Part shown: piece after piece, positions 33,801 to 47,000 of the stretch | Layout of the letters: every line of letters starts with the position of its first letter | How positions within the stretch are numbered: position 1 is the first letter of the stretch | Assembly (NCBI GenBank): GCA_949126835.1 | Contig: OX421507.1 | Coordinates: forward strand, 34,307,115-34,371,114 | Source of the DNA: Anisus vortex | Taxonomy: Eukaryota > Mollusca > Gastropoda > Planorbidae | Direction: 5' to 3' | DNA: 64,000 nucleotides | Program-made: the position numbers and the translations under genes | Notes under the pieces: model-generated | What the model saw: the letters and a program-made list of their open reading frames with translations, nothing else | Told to the model about the DNA's origin: nothing | The model's database searches: none

Positions 33801-35823
33801 TCGGCGCTACCTTTGAGTAGGTCGGCGCCACTGCTATATAGGTCGGCGCTACCGCTGAGTAGGTCGGCGCTACCGCTGAGTAGGTCGGCGCTACCGCTGG
33901 GTAGGTCGGCGCTACCGCTAAGTAGGTCGGCGCTACCGCTGGGTAGGTCGGCGCTACCGCTGGGTAGGTCGGTGCTACCGCTGAGTAGGTCGGCGCTACC
34001 TTTTAGTAGGTCGGCGCTACCTTTGAGTAGGTCGGCGCTACCGCCGAGTAGGTCGGCGCTACAGTTGAATACGTCGGCGCTACCTTTTGGTAGGTCGGCG
34101 CTACCTTTTAGTAGGTCGGCGCTACCTTTTAGTAGGTCGGTGCCACCTTTGAGTAGGTCGTCGCCACCGCTAAGTAGGTCGGCGCTACCGCTGGGTAGGT
34201 CGGTGCTACCGCTGGGCAGGTCGGCGCTACCGCTGAGTAGGTCGGCGCTACCGCTGAGTAGGTCGGCGCTACCGCTGGGTAGGTCGGCGCTACCGCTGGG
34301 TAGGCCGGCGCTACCTCTGAGTACGTCGGCGCTACTGTTTAGTAGGTCAGCGCTACCTTTGAGTAGGTCTGCGACACCGCTAAGTAGGTCGCCGCTACCG
34401 CTGGGTAGGTCGGCGCTACCGCTGGGTAGGTCGGCGCTACCCCTGAGTAGGTCGGCGCTACCTTTGAGAACGTCGGCGCTACATTTGAGTAGGTCGGCGC
34501 TACCTTTGAGTAGGTCGGCGCAACCGCTAAGTACGCCGGAGCTACCGCTGAGTAGGTCGGCGCCACTGCTATATAGGTCGGCGCTACCGCTGAGTAGGTC
34601 GGCGCTACCGCTGTGTAGGTCGGCGCTACCGCTGAGTAGGTCGGCACTACAGTTGAGTACGTCGGCGCTACCTTTTAGTAGGTCGGCGCTACCTTTTAGT
34701 AGGTCGGCGCTACCATTTAGTAGGTCGGCGCCACCTTTGAGTAGGTCGGCGCTTCCGCTGGGTAGGTTGGCGCTACCTCTAAGTACGTCGGCGCTACCTT
34801 TCAGTAGGTCGGCGCTACCGCTGAGTAGGTCGGCGCTAACGCTGGGTAAGTCGGCGCTACGGTTTAGTAGGTCGGCGCTACCTTTGAGTAAGTCTGCGCC
34901 ACCGCAAAGTAGGTCGCCGCTACCGCTGGGTAGGTCGGCGCTACCGCTGGATAAGTCGGCGCTACCGCTGGGTAGGTCGGCGCTACCGCTGAGTAGGTCG
35001 GCGCTACCGCTGGGTAGGTCGGCGCTACCTCTGAGTACGTCGGCGCTACCTTTTAGTTGGTCGGCGCTACCTTTGAGTAGGTCGGCGCCACTGCTATATA
35101 GGTCGGCGCTATCGCTGGGTAGGTCGGCGCTACCGCTGAGTAGGTCGGCGCTACCGCTGAGTAGGTCGGCGCTACCGCTGGGTAGGTCGGCGCTACCGCT
35201 GGGTAGGTCGGCGCTACCGCTGGGTAGGTCGGCGCTACCCCTGAGTAGGTCGGCGCTACCGCTGGGTAGGTCGGCGCTACAGTTGAGTACGTCGGCGCTA
35301 CCTTTTAGTAGGTCGGCGCTACCTTTAAGTAGGTCGGCGCCACCGCTAAATAGGTCGGGGCTACCGCTGGGTAGGTCGGCGCTACCGCTGGGTAGGTCGG
35401 CGCTACCGCTGAGTAGGTCGGCGCTACCGCTGAGTACATCGGCGCTACCTTTTAGAAGGTCTGCGCTACCTTTTAGTAGGTCTGCGCCACCGCTAAGTAG
35501 TTCGGCGCTACCGCTGAGTAGGCCGGCGCTACCGCTGGGTAAGTCGGCACTACCGTTTAGTAGGTCGGCGCTACCGCTGGATAGGTCGGCGCTACCACTG
35601 GGTAGGTCGGCGCTACCGCTGAGTAGGTCGGCGCTACCTCTGAGAACGTCGGCGCTACATTTGAGTAGGTCGGCGCTACCTTTGAGTAGGTCGGCGCAAC
35701 CGCTAGGTACGTCGGAGCTACCGCTGAGCAGGTTGGCGCCACTGCTATATAGGTAGGCCATACCGCTGAGTAGGTCGGCGCTACCGCTGTGTAGGTCGGC
35801 GCTACCGCTGAGTAGGTCGGCAC
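29755..35823 (+). repeat. Super-repeat unit U2, 6,069 bp
   Basis: 289 monomers exactly. Its second part matches the second part of U1 at a constant 6,069-bp offset from about 27.26 kb onward, and at 6,111 bp earlier. The difference is two single-monomer losses (for example three TTTTA monomers here against four at 27190-27260). Two extra monomers sit near 30204. A local duplication near 31.57-31.69 kb repeats a GTCGTCGCC-bearing stretch. It lacks the 1-bp deletion of U1. Confidence 0.75.
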
Positions 35824-38800
35824 TACAGTTGAGTACGTCGGCGCTACCTTTTAGTAGGTCGGCGCTACCTTTTAGTAGGTCGGCGCTACCATTTAGTAGG
35901 TCGGCGCCACCTTTGAGTAGGTCGGCGCCACCGCTAAGTAGGTCGGCGCTACCGCTGGGTAGGTCGGCGCTACCGCTGGGTAGGTCGGCGCTACCTCTGA
36001 GTACGTCGGCGCTACCTTTCAGTAGGTCGGCGCTATCGCTGGGTAGGTCGGCGCTACCGCTGAGTAGGTCGGCGCTACCGCTGAGTAGGTCGGCGCTACC
36101 GCTGGGTAGGTCGGCGCTACCGCTGGGTAGGTCGGCGCTACCGCTGGGTAGGTCGGCGCTATCGCTGGGTAGGTCGGCGCTCCCGCTGAATAGGTCGGCG
36201 CTACTGTTGAGTACGTCGGCGCTACATTTTAGTAGGTCGGCGCTACCTTTAAGTAGGTCGGCGCCACCGCTAAGTAGGTCGGGGCTACCGCTGTGTAGGT
36301 CGGCGCTACCGCTGGGTAGGTCGGCGCTACCGCTGAGTAGGTCGGCGCTACCGCTGAGTACGTCGGCGCTACCTTTTAGTAGGTCGGCGCTACCTTTGAG
36401 TAGGTCGGCGCTACCGCCAGGTAGGTCGGCGCTACCGCTGGGTAGGTCGGCGCTACCGCTGGGTAGGTCGGCGCTACCGCTGAGTAGGTCGGCGCTACCG
36501 CTGAGTAGGTCGGCGCTACAGTTGAGTACGTCGGCGCTACCTTTTAGTAGGTCGGCGCTACCGCTGTGTAGGTCGGCGCTACCGCTGAGTAGGTCGGCGC
36601 TACAGTTGAGTACGTCGGCGCTACCTTTTAGTAGGTCGGCGCTACCTTTTAGTAGGTCGGCGCTACCTTTTAGTAGGTCGGTGCCACCTTTGAGTAGGTC
36701 GGCGCCACCGCTAAGTAGGTCGGCGCTACCGCTTGGTAGGTCGGCGCTACCGCTGGGTAGGTCGGCGCTACCGCTGAGTAGGTCGGCGCTACCGCTGAGT
36801 AGGTCGGCGCTACCGCTGGGTTGGTCGGCGCTACCGCTGGGTAGGTCGGCGCTACCTCTGAGTACGTCGGCGCTACCTTTCAGTAGGTCGGCGCTACCGC
36901 TGAGTAGGTCGGCGCTACCGCTGGGTAAGTCGGCGCTACCGTTTTGTAGGTCAGCGCTACCTTTGAGTAGGTCTGCGCCACCGCTAAGTAGGTCGCCGCT
37001 ACCACTGGGTAGGTCGGCGCTACCGCTGGATAGGTCGGCGCTACCGCTGGGTAGGTCGGCGCTACCGCTGAGTAGGTCGGCGCTACCGCTGGGTAGGTCG
37101 GCGCTACCTCTGAGTAAGTCGGCGCTACCTTTTAGTTGGTCGGCGCTACTTTTGAGTAGGTCGGCGCCACTGCTATATAGGTCGGCGCTACCGCTGAGTA
37201 GGTCGGCGCTACCGCTGAGTAGGTCGGCGCTACCGCTGGGTAGGTCGGCGCTACCGCTAAGTAGGTCGGCGCTACCGCTGGGTAGGTCGGCGCTACCGCT
37301 GGGTAGGTCGGTGCTACCGCTGAGTAGGTCGGCGCTACCTTTTAGTAGGTCGGCGCTACCTTTAAGTAGGTCGGCGCTACCGCCGAGTAGGTCGGCGCTA
37401 CAGTTGAATACGTCGGTGCTACCTTTTAGTAGGTCGGCGCTACCTTTTAGTAGGTCGGCGCTACCTTTTAATAGGTCGGTGCCACCTTTGAGTAGGTCGT
37501 CGCCACCGCTAAGTAGGTCGGCGCTACCGCTGGGTAGGTCGGCGCTACCGCTGGGCAGGTCGGCGCTACCGCTGAGTAGGTCGGCGCTACCGCTGAGTAG
37601 GTCGGCGCTACCGCTGGGTAGGTCGGCGCTACCGCTGGGTAGGCCGGCGCTACCTCTGAGTACGTCGGCGCTACCTTTTAGTAGGTCAGCGCTACCTTTG
37701 AGTAGGTCTGCGCCACCGCTAAGTAGGTCGCCGCTACCGCTGGGTAGGTCGGCGCTACCGCTGGGTAGGTCGGCGCTACCCCTGAGTAGGTCGGCGCTAC
37801 CGCTGGGTAGGTCGGCGCTACAGTTGAGTACGTCGGCGCTACCTTTTAGTAGGTCGGCGCTACCTTTAAGTAGGTCGGCGCCACCGCTAAATAGGTCGGG
37901 GCTACCGCTGGGTAGGTCGGCGCTACCGCTGGGTAGGTCGGCGCTACCGCTGAGTAGGTCGGCGCTACCGCTGAGTACGTCGGCGCTACCTTTTAGTAGG
38001 TCAGCGCTACCTTTGAGTAGGTCGGCGCTACCGCTGAGTAGGTCGGCGCTACCGCTGAGTACGTCGGCGCTACCTTTTAGAAGGTCGGCGCTACCTTTTA
38101 GTAGGTCTGCGCCACCGCTAAGTAGTTCGGCGCTACCGCTGAGTAGGTCGGCGCTACCGCTGGGTAAGTTGGCACTACCGTTTAGTAGGTCGGCGCTACC
38201 TCTGAGAACGTCGGCGCTACATTTGAGTAGGTCGGCGCTACCTTTGTGTAGGTCGGCGCAACCGCTAAGTACGTCGGAGCTACCGCTGAGTAGGTCGGCG
38301 CCACTGCTATATAGGTCGGCGCTACCGCTGAGTAGGTCGGCGCTACCGCTGTGTAGGTCGGCGCTACCGCTGAGTAGGTCGGCACTACAGTTGAGTACGT
38401 CGGCGCTACCTTTTAGTTGGTCGGCGCTACCTTTGAGTAGGTCGGCGCCACTGCTATATAGGTCGGCGCTATCGCTGGGTAGGTCGGCGCTACCGCTGAG
38501 TAGGTCGGCGCTACCGCTGGGTAGGTCGGCGCTACCGCTGGGTAGGTCGGCGCTACCGCTGGGTAGGTCGGCGCTACCGCTGGGTAGGTCGGCGCTCCCG
38601 CTGAATAGGTCGGCGCTACAGTTGAGTACGTCGGCGCTACCTTTTAGTAGGTCGGCGCTACCTTTAAGTAGGTCGGCGCCACCGCTAAGTAGGTCGGGGC
38701 TACCGCTGTGTAGGTCGGCGCTACCGCTGGGTAGGTCGGCGCTACCGCTGAGTAGGTCGGCGCTACCGCTGAGTACGTCGGCGCTACCTTTTAGTAGGTC

Positions 38801-41800
38801 GGCGCTACCTTTGAGTAGGTCGGCGCTACCGCCAGGTAGGTCGGCGCTACCGCTGGGTAGGTCGGCGCTACCGCTGGGTAGGTCGGCGCTACCGCTGGGT
38901 AGGTCGGCGCTACCGCTGAGTAGGTCGGCGCTACAGTTGAGTACGTCGGCGCTACCTTTTAGTAGGTCGGCGCTACCGCTGTGTAGGTCGGCGCTACCGC
39001 TGAGTAGGTCGGCGCTACAGTTGAATACGTCGGCGCTACCTTTTAGTAGGTCGGCGCTACCTTTTAGTAGGTCGGCGCTACCTTTTAGTAGGTCGGTGCC
39101 ACCTTTGAGTAGGTCGGCGCCACCGCTAAGTAGGTCGGCGCTACCGCTGGGTAGGTCGGCGCTACCGCTGGATAGGTCGGCGCTACCGCTGGGTAGGTTG
39201 GCGCTACCGCTGAGTAGGTCGGCGCTACCGCTGGGTAGGTCGGCGCTACCTCTGAGTAAGTCGGCGCTACCTTTTAGTTGGTCGGCGCTACCTTTGAGTA
39301 GGTCGGCGCCACTGCTATATAGGTCGGCGCTACCGCTGAGTAGGTCGGCGCTACCGCTGAGTAGGTCGGCGCTACCGCTGGGTAGGTCGGCGCTACCGCT
39401 AAGTAGGTCGGCGCTACCGCTGGGTAGGTCGGCGCTACCGCTGGGCAGGTCGGCGCTACCGCTGAGTAGGTCGGCGCTACCGCTGAGTAGGTCGGCGCTA
39501 CCGCTGGGTAGGTCGGCGCTACCGCTGGGTAGGCCGGCGCTACCTCTGAGTACGTCGGCGCTACCTTTTAGTAGGTCAGCGCTACCTTTTAGTAGGTCGG
39601 CGCTACCTTTTAGTAGGTCGGTGCCACCTTTGAGTAGGTCGTCGCCACCGCTAAGTAGGTCGGCGCTACCGCTGGGTAGGTCGGCGCTACCGCTGGGCAG
39701 GTCGGCGCTACCGCTGAGTAGGTCGGCGCTACCGCTGAGTAGGTCGGCGCTACCGCTGGGTAGGTCGGCGCTACCGCTGGGTAGGCCGGCGCTACCTCTG
39801 AGTACGTCGGCGCTACCTTTTAGTAGGTCAGCGCTACCTTTGAGTAGGTCTGCGCCACCGCTAAGTAGGTCGCCGCTACCGCTGGGTAGGTCGGCGCTAC
39901 CGCTGGGTAGGTCGGCGCTACCCCTGAGTAGGTCGGCGCTACCGCTGGGTAGGTCGGCGCTACAGTTGAGTACGTCGGCGCTACCTTTTAGTAGGTCGGC
40001 GCTACCTTTAAGTAGGTCGGCGCCACCGCTAAATAGGTCGGGGCTACCGCTGGGTAGGTCGGCGCTATCGCTGGGTAGGTCGGCGCTACCGCTGAGTAGG
40101 TCGGCGCTACCGCTGAGTACGTCGGCGCTACCTTTTAGTAGGTCGGCGCTACCTTTGAGTAGGTCGGCGCTACCGACGGGTAGGTCGGCGCTACCGCTGA
40201 GTACGTCGGCGCTACCTTTTAGAAGGTCGGCGCTACCTTTTAGTAGGTCTGCGCCACCGCTAAGTAGTTCGGCGCTACCGCTGAGTAGGTCGGCGCTACC
40301 GCTGGGTAAGTTGGCACTACCGTTTAGTAGGTCGGCGCTACCTCTGAGAACGTCGGCGCTACATTTGAGTAGGTCGGCGCTACCTTTGTGTAGGTCGGCG
40401 CAACCGCTAAGTACGTCGGAGCTACCGCTGAGTAGGTCGGCGCCACTGCTATATAGGTCGGCGCTACCGCTGAGTAGGTCGGCGCTACCGCTGTGTAGGT
40501 CGGCGCTACCGCTGAGTAGGTCGGCACTACAGTTGAGTACGTCGGCGCTACCTTTTAGTTGGTCGGCGCTACCTTTGAGTAGGTCGGCGCCACTGCTATA
40601 TAGGTCGGCGCTATCGCTGGGTAGGTCGGCGCTACCGCTGAGTAGGTCGGCGCTACCGCTGGGTAGGTCGGCGCTACCGCTGGGTAGGTCGGCGCTACCG
40701 CTGGGTAGGTCGGCGCTACCGCTGGGTAGGTCGGCGCTCCCGCTGAATAGGTCGGCGCTACAGTTGAGTACGTCGGCGCTACCTTTTAGTAGGTCGGCGC
40801 TACCTTTAAGTAGGTCGGCGCCACCGCTAAGTAGGTCGGGGCTACCGCTGTGTAGGTCGGCGCTACCGCTGGGTAGGTCGGCGCTACCGCTGAGTAGGTC
40901 GGCGCTACCGCTGAGTACGTCGGCGCTACCTTTTAGTAGGTCGGCGCTACCTTTGAGTAGGTCGGCGCTACCGCCAGGTAGGTCGGCGCTACCGCTGGGT
41001 AGGTCGGCGCTACCGCTGGGTAGGTCGGCGCTACCGCTGGGTAGGTCGGCGCTACCGCTGAGTAGGTCGGCGCTACAGTTGAGTACGTCGGCGCTACCTT
41101 TTAGTAGGTCGGCGCTACCGCTGTGTAGGTCGGCGCTACCGCTGAGTAGGTCGGCGCTACAGTTGAATACGTCGGCGCTACCTTTTAGTAGGTCGGCGCT
41201 ACCTTTTAGTAGGTCGGCGCTACCTTTTAGTAGGTCGGTGCCACCTTTGAGTAGGTCGGCGCCACCGCTAAGTAGGTCGGCGCTACCGCTGGGTAGGTCG
41301 GCGCTACCGCTGGATAGGTCGGCGCTACCGCTGGGTAGGTTGGCGCTACCGCTGAGTAGGTCGGCGCTACCGCTGGGTAGGTCGGCGCTACCTCTGAGTA
41401 AGTCGGCGCTACCTTTTAGTTGGTCGGCGCTACCTTTGAGTAGGTCGGCGCCACTGCTATATAGGTCGGCGCTACCGCTGAGTAGGTCGGCGCTACCGCT
41501 GAGTAGGTCGGCGCTACCGCTGGGTAGGTCGGCGCTACCGCTAAGTAGGTCGGCGCTACCGCTGGGTAGGTCGGCGCTACCGCTGGGCAGGTCGGCGCTA
41601 CCGCTGAGTAGGTCGGCGCTACCGCTGAGTAGGTCGGCGCTACCGCTGGGTAGGTCGGCGCTACCGCTGGGTAGGCCGGCGCTACCTCTGAGTACGTCGG
41701 CGCTACCTTTTAGTAGGTCAGCGCTACCTTTTAGTAGGTCGGCGCTACCTTTTAGTAGGTCGGTGCCACCTTTGAGTAGGTCGTCGCCACCGCTAAGTAG

Positions 41801-44076
41801 GTCGGCGCTACCGCTGGGTAGGTCGGCGCTACCGCTGGGCAGGTCGGCGCTACCGCTGAGTAGGTCGGCGCTACCGCTGAGTAGGTCGGCGCTACCGCTG
41901 GGTAGGTCGGCGCTACCGCTGGGTAGGCCGGCGCTACCTCTGAGTACGTCGGCGCTACCTTTTAGTAGGTCAGCGCTACCTTTGAGTAGGTCTGCGCCAC
42001 CGCTAAGTAGGTCGCCGCTACCGCTGGGTAGGTCGGCGCTACCGCTGGGTAGGTCGGCGCTACCCCTGAGTAGGTCGGCGCTACCGCTGGGTAGGTCGGC
42101 GCTACAGTTGAGTACGTCGGCGCTACCTTTTAGTAGGTCGACGCTACCTTTAAGTAGGTCGGCGCCACCGCTAAATAGGTCGGGGCTACCGCTGGGTAGG
42201 TCGGCGCTACCGCTGAGTTGGTCGGCGCTACCGCTGGGTAGGTCGGCGCTACCGCTGGGTAGGTCGGCGCTACCGCTGGGTAGGTCGGCGCTACCGCTGG
42301 GTAGGTCGGCGCTCCCGCTGAATAGGTCGGCGCTACAGTTGAGTACGTCGGCGCTACCTTTTAGTAGGTCGGCGCTACCTTTAAGTAGGTCGGCGCCACC
42401 GCTAAGTAGGTCGGGGCTACCGCTGTGTAGGTCGGCGCTACCGCTAAGTAGGTCGGGGCTACCGCTGTGTAGGTCGGCGCTACCGCTGGGTAGGTCGGCG
42501 CTACCGCTGAGTACGTCGGCGCTACCTTTTAGTAGGTCGGCGCTACCTTTGAGTAGGTCGGCGCCACCGCCAGGTAGGTCGGCGCTACCGCTGGGTAGGT
42601 CGGCGCTACCGCTGGGTAGGTCGGCGCTACCGCTGAGTAGGTCGGCGCTACCGCTGAGTAGGTCGGCGCTACAGTTGAGTACGTCGGCGCTACCTTTTAG
42701 TAGGTCGGCGCTACCGCTGTGTAGGTCGGCGCTACCGCTGAGTAGGTCGGCGCTACAGTTGAGTACGTCGGCGCTACCTTTTAGTAGGTCGGCGCTACCT
42801 TTTAGTAGGTCGGCGCTACCTTTTAGTAGGTCGGTGCCACCTTTGAGTAGGACGGCGCCACCGCTAAGTAGGTCGGCGCTACCGCTGGGTAGGTCGGCCC
42901 TACCGCTGGGTAGGTCGGCGCTACCGCTGAGTAGGTCGGCGCTACCGCTGAGTAGGTCGGCGCTACCGCTGGGTTGGTCGGCGCTACCGCTGGGTAAGTC
43001 GGCGCTACCTCTGAGTACGTCGGCGCTACCTTTCAGTAGGTCGGCGCTACCGCTGAGTAGGTCGGCGCTACCGCTGGGTAAGTCGGCGCTACCGTTTTGT
43101 AGGTCGGCGCTACATTTGCGTAGGTCTGCGCCACCGCTAAGTAGGTCGCCGCTACCGCTGGGTAGGTCGGCGCTACCGCTGGATAGGTCGGCGCTACCGC
43201 TGGGTAGGTCGGCGCTACCGCTCAGTAGGTCGGCGCTACCGCTGGGTAGGTCGGCGCTACCTCTGAGTAAGTCGGCGCTACCTTTTAGTTGGTCGGCGCT
43301 ACCTTTGAGTAGGTCGGCGCTACTGCTATATAGGTCGGCGCTACCGCTGAGTAGGTCGGCGCTACCGCTGGGTAGGTCGGCGCTACCGCTGAGTAGGTCG
43401 GCGCTACCGCTGAGTAGGTCGGCGCTACCGCTGGGTAGGTCGGCGCTACCGCTGGGTAGGTCGGCGCTACCGCTGGGTAGGTCGGCGCTACCCCTGAGTA
43501 GGTCGGCGCTACCGCTGGGTAGGTCGGCGCTACAGTTGAGTACGTCGGCGCTACCTTTTAGTAGGTCGGCGCTACCTTTAAGTAGGTCGGCGCCACCGCT
43601 AAATAGGTCGGGGCTACCGCTGGGTAGGTCGGCGCTACCGCTGGGTAGGTCGGCGCTACCGCTGAGTAGGTCGGCGCTACCGCTGAGTACGTCGGCGCTA
43701 CCTTTTAGAAGGTCTGCGCTACCTTTTAGTAGGTCTGCGCCACCGCTAAGTAGTTCGGCGCTACCGCTGAGTAGGCCGGCGCTACCGCTGGGTAAGTCGG
43801 CACTACCGTTTAGTAGGTCGGCGCTACCGCTGGATAGGTCGGCGCTACCACTGGGTAGGTCGGCGCTACCGCTGAGTAGGTCGGCGCTACCTCTGAGAAC
43901 GTCGGCGCTACATTTGAGTAGGTCGGCGCTACCTTTGAGTAGGTCGGCGCAACCGCTAGGTACGTCGGAGCCACCGCTGAGTAGGTTGGCGCCACTGCAA
44001 TATAGGTAGGCCATACCGCTGAGTAGGTCGGCGCTACCGCTGTGTAGGTCGGCGCTACCGCTGAGTAGGTCGGCAC
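35824..44076 (+). repeat. Super-repeat unit U3, 8,253 bp
   Basis: 393 monomers. It matches U2 at its start and U4 at a constant 8,253-bp offset over at least 35.8-38.4 kb. It is longer than U2 mainly because it contains the 2,142-bp tandem repeat at 37.4-42.2 kb. The end carries GTAGGCCATACC, as at the end of U1 and U2. Confidence 0.75.
37420..42215 (+). repeat. Higher-order repeat, about 2.2 copies of 2,142 bp
   Basis: Period 2,142 bp (102 monomers). Landmarks: the GGCGCAACC/CGGAGC pair near 38257 and 40399, and CTCTGAGTACG, TTTTA, CAGCG, TTTTA strings near 39545 and 41687. A partial third copy runs from about 41704 to 42215. It then diverges at GCTGAGTTGG (42213) where the earlier copy has GCTGGGTAGG. 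The left limit is near 37420, where CAGTTGAATACG is replaced by CTCTGAGTACG in the next copy. Confidence 0.82.
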
Positions 44077-47000
44077 TACAGTTGAGTACGTCGGCGCTAC
44101 CTTTTAGTAGGTCGGCGCTACCTTTTAGTAGGTCGGCGCTACCATTTAGTAGGTCGGCGCCACCTTTGAGTAGGTCGGCGCCACCGCTAAGTAGGTCGGC
44201 GCTACCGCTGGGTAGGTCGGCGCTACCGCTGGGTAGGTCGGCGCTACCTCTGAGTACGTCGGCGCTACCTTTCAGTAGGTCGGCGCTATCGCTGGGTAGG
44301 TCGGCGCTACCGCTGAGTAGGTCGGCGCTACCGCTGAGTAGGTCGGCGCTACCGCTGGGTAGGTCGGCGCTACCGCTGGGTAGGTCGACGCTACCGCTGG
44401 GTAGGTCGGCGCTATCGCTGGGTAGGTCGGCGCTCCCGCTGAATAGGTCGGCGCTACTGTTGAGTACGTCGGCGCTACATTTTAGTAGGTCGGCGCTACC
44501 TTTAAGTAGGTCGGCGCCACCGCTAAGTAGGTCGGGGCTACCGCTGTGTAGGTCGGCGCTACCGCTGGGTAGGTCGGCGCTACCGCTGAGTAGGTCGGCG
44601 CTACCGCTGAGTACGTCGGCGCTACCTTTTAGTAGGTCGGCGCTACCTTTGAGTAGGTCGGCGCTACCGCCAGGTAGGTCGGCGCTACCGCTGGGTAGGT
44701 CGGCGCTACCGCTGGGTAGGTCGGCGCTACCGCTGAGTAGGTCGGCGCTACCGCTGAGTAGGTCGGCGCTACAGTTGAGTACGTCGGCGCTACCTTTTAG
44801 TAGGTCGGCGCTACCGCTGTGTAGGTCGGCGCTACCGCTGAGTAGGTCGGCGCTACAGTTGAGTACGTCGGCGCTACCTTTTAGTAGGTCGGCGCTACCT
44901 TTTAGTAGGTCGGCGCTACCTTTTAGTAGGTCGGTGCCACCTTTGAGTAGGTCGGCGCCACCGCTAAGTAGGTCGGCGCTACCGCTTGGTAGGTCGGCGC
45001 TACCGCTGGGTAGGTCGGCGCTACCGCTGAGTAGGTCGGCGCTACCGCTGAGTAGGTCGGCGCTACCGCTGGGTTGGTCGGCGCTACCGCTGGGTAGGTC
45101 GGCGCTACCTCTGAGTACGTCGGCGCTACCTTTCAGTAGGTCGGCGCTACCGCTGAGTAGGTCGGCGCTACCGCTGGGTAAGTCGGCGCTACCGTTTTGT
45201 AGGTCAGCGCTACCTTTGAGTAGGTCTGCGCCACCGCTAAGTAGGTCGCCGCTACCACTGGGTAGGTCGGCGCTACCGCTGGATAGGTCGGCGCTACCGC
45301 TGGGTAGGTCGGCGCTACCGCTGAGTAGGTCGGCGCTACCGCTGGGTAGGTCGGCGCTACCTCTGAGTAAGTCGGCGCTACCTTTTAGTTGGTCGGCGCT
45401 ACTTTTGAGTAGGTCGGCGCCACTGCTATATAGGTCGGCGCTACCGCTGAGTAGGTCGGCGCTACCGCTGAGTAGGTCGGCGCTACCGCTGGGTAGGTCG
45501 GCGCTACCGCTAAGTAGGTCGGCGCTACCGCTGGGTAGGTCGGCGCTACCGCTGGGTAGGTCGGTGCTACCGCTGAGTAGGTCGGCGCTACCTTTTAGTA
45601 GGTCGGCGCTACCTTTGAGTAGGTCGGCGCTACCGCCGAGTAGGTCGGCGCTACAGTTGAATACGTCGGCGCTACCTTTTAGTAGGTCGGCGCTACCTTT
45701 TAGTAGGTCGGCGCTACCTTTTAATAGGTCGGTGCCACCTTTGAGTAGGTCGTCGCCACCGCTAAGTAGGTCGGCGCTACCGCTGGGTAGGTCGGCGCTA
45801 CCGCTGGGCAGGTCGGCGCTACCGCTGAGTAGGTCGGCGCTACCGCTGAGTAGGTCGGCGCTACCGCTGGGTAGGTCGGCGCTACCGCTGGGTAGGCCGG
45901 CGCTACCTCTGAGTACGTCGGCGCTACCTTTTAGTAGGTCAGCGCTACCTTTGAGTAGGTCTGCGCCACCGCTAAGTAGGTCGCCGCTACCGCTGGGTAG
46001 GTCGCCGCTACCGCTGGGTAGGTCGGCGCTACCCCTGAGTAGGTCGGCGCTACCGCTGGGTAGGTCGGCGCTACAGTTGAGTACGTCGGCGCTACCTTTT
46101 AGTAGGTCGGCGCTACCTTTAAGTAGGTCGGCGCCACCGCTAAATAGGTCGGGGCTACCGCTGGGTAGGTCGGCGCTACCGCTGGGTAGGTCGGCGCTAC
46201 CGCTGAGTAGGTCGGCGCTACCGCTGAGTACGTCGGCGCTACCTTTTAGTAGGTCGGCGCTACCTTTGAGTAGGTCGGCGCTACCGCTGAGTAGGTCGGC
46301 GCTACCGCTGAGTACGTCGGCGCTACCTTTTAGAAGGTCGGCGCTACCTTTTAGTAGGTCTGCGCCACCGCTAAGTAGTTCGGCGCTACCGCTGAGTAGG
46401 TCGGCGCTACCGCTGGGTAAGTTGGCACTTCCGTTTAGTAGGTCGGCGCTACCTCTGAGAACGTCGGCGCTACATTTGAGTAGGTCGGCGCTACCTTTGT
46501 GTAGGTCGGCGCAACCGCTAAGTACGTCGGAGCTACCGCTGAGTAGGTCGGCGCCACTGCTATATAGGTCGGCGCTACCGCTGAGTAGGTCGGCGCTACC
46601 GCTGTGTAGGTCGGCGCTACCGCTGAGTAGGTCGGCACTACAGTTGAGTACGTCGGCGCTACCTTTTAGTTGGTCGGCGCTACCTTTGAGTAGGTCGGCG
46701 CCACTGCTATATAGGTCGGCGCTATCGCTGGGTAGGTCGGCGCTACCGCTGAGTAGGTCGGCGCTACCGCTGGGTAGGTCGGCGCTACCGCTGGGTAGGT
46801 CGGCGCTACCGCTGGGTAGGTCGGCGCTACCGCTGGGTAGGTCGGCGCTCCCGCTGAATAGGTCGGCGCTACAGTTGAGTACGTCGGCGCTACCTTTTAG
46901 TAGGTCGGCGCTACCTTTAAGTAGGTCGGCGCCACCGCTAAGTAGGTCGGGGCTACCGCTGTGTAGGTCGGCGCTACCGCTGGGTAGGTCGGCGCTACCG

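Noticed and set aside
25352..44014. Minus-strand 6,220-codon frame as a giant gene
   Set aside because: It consists only of satellite heptads, has no domain, start context or intron structure, and is expected from a 21-bp period with few near-stop codons.
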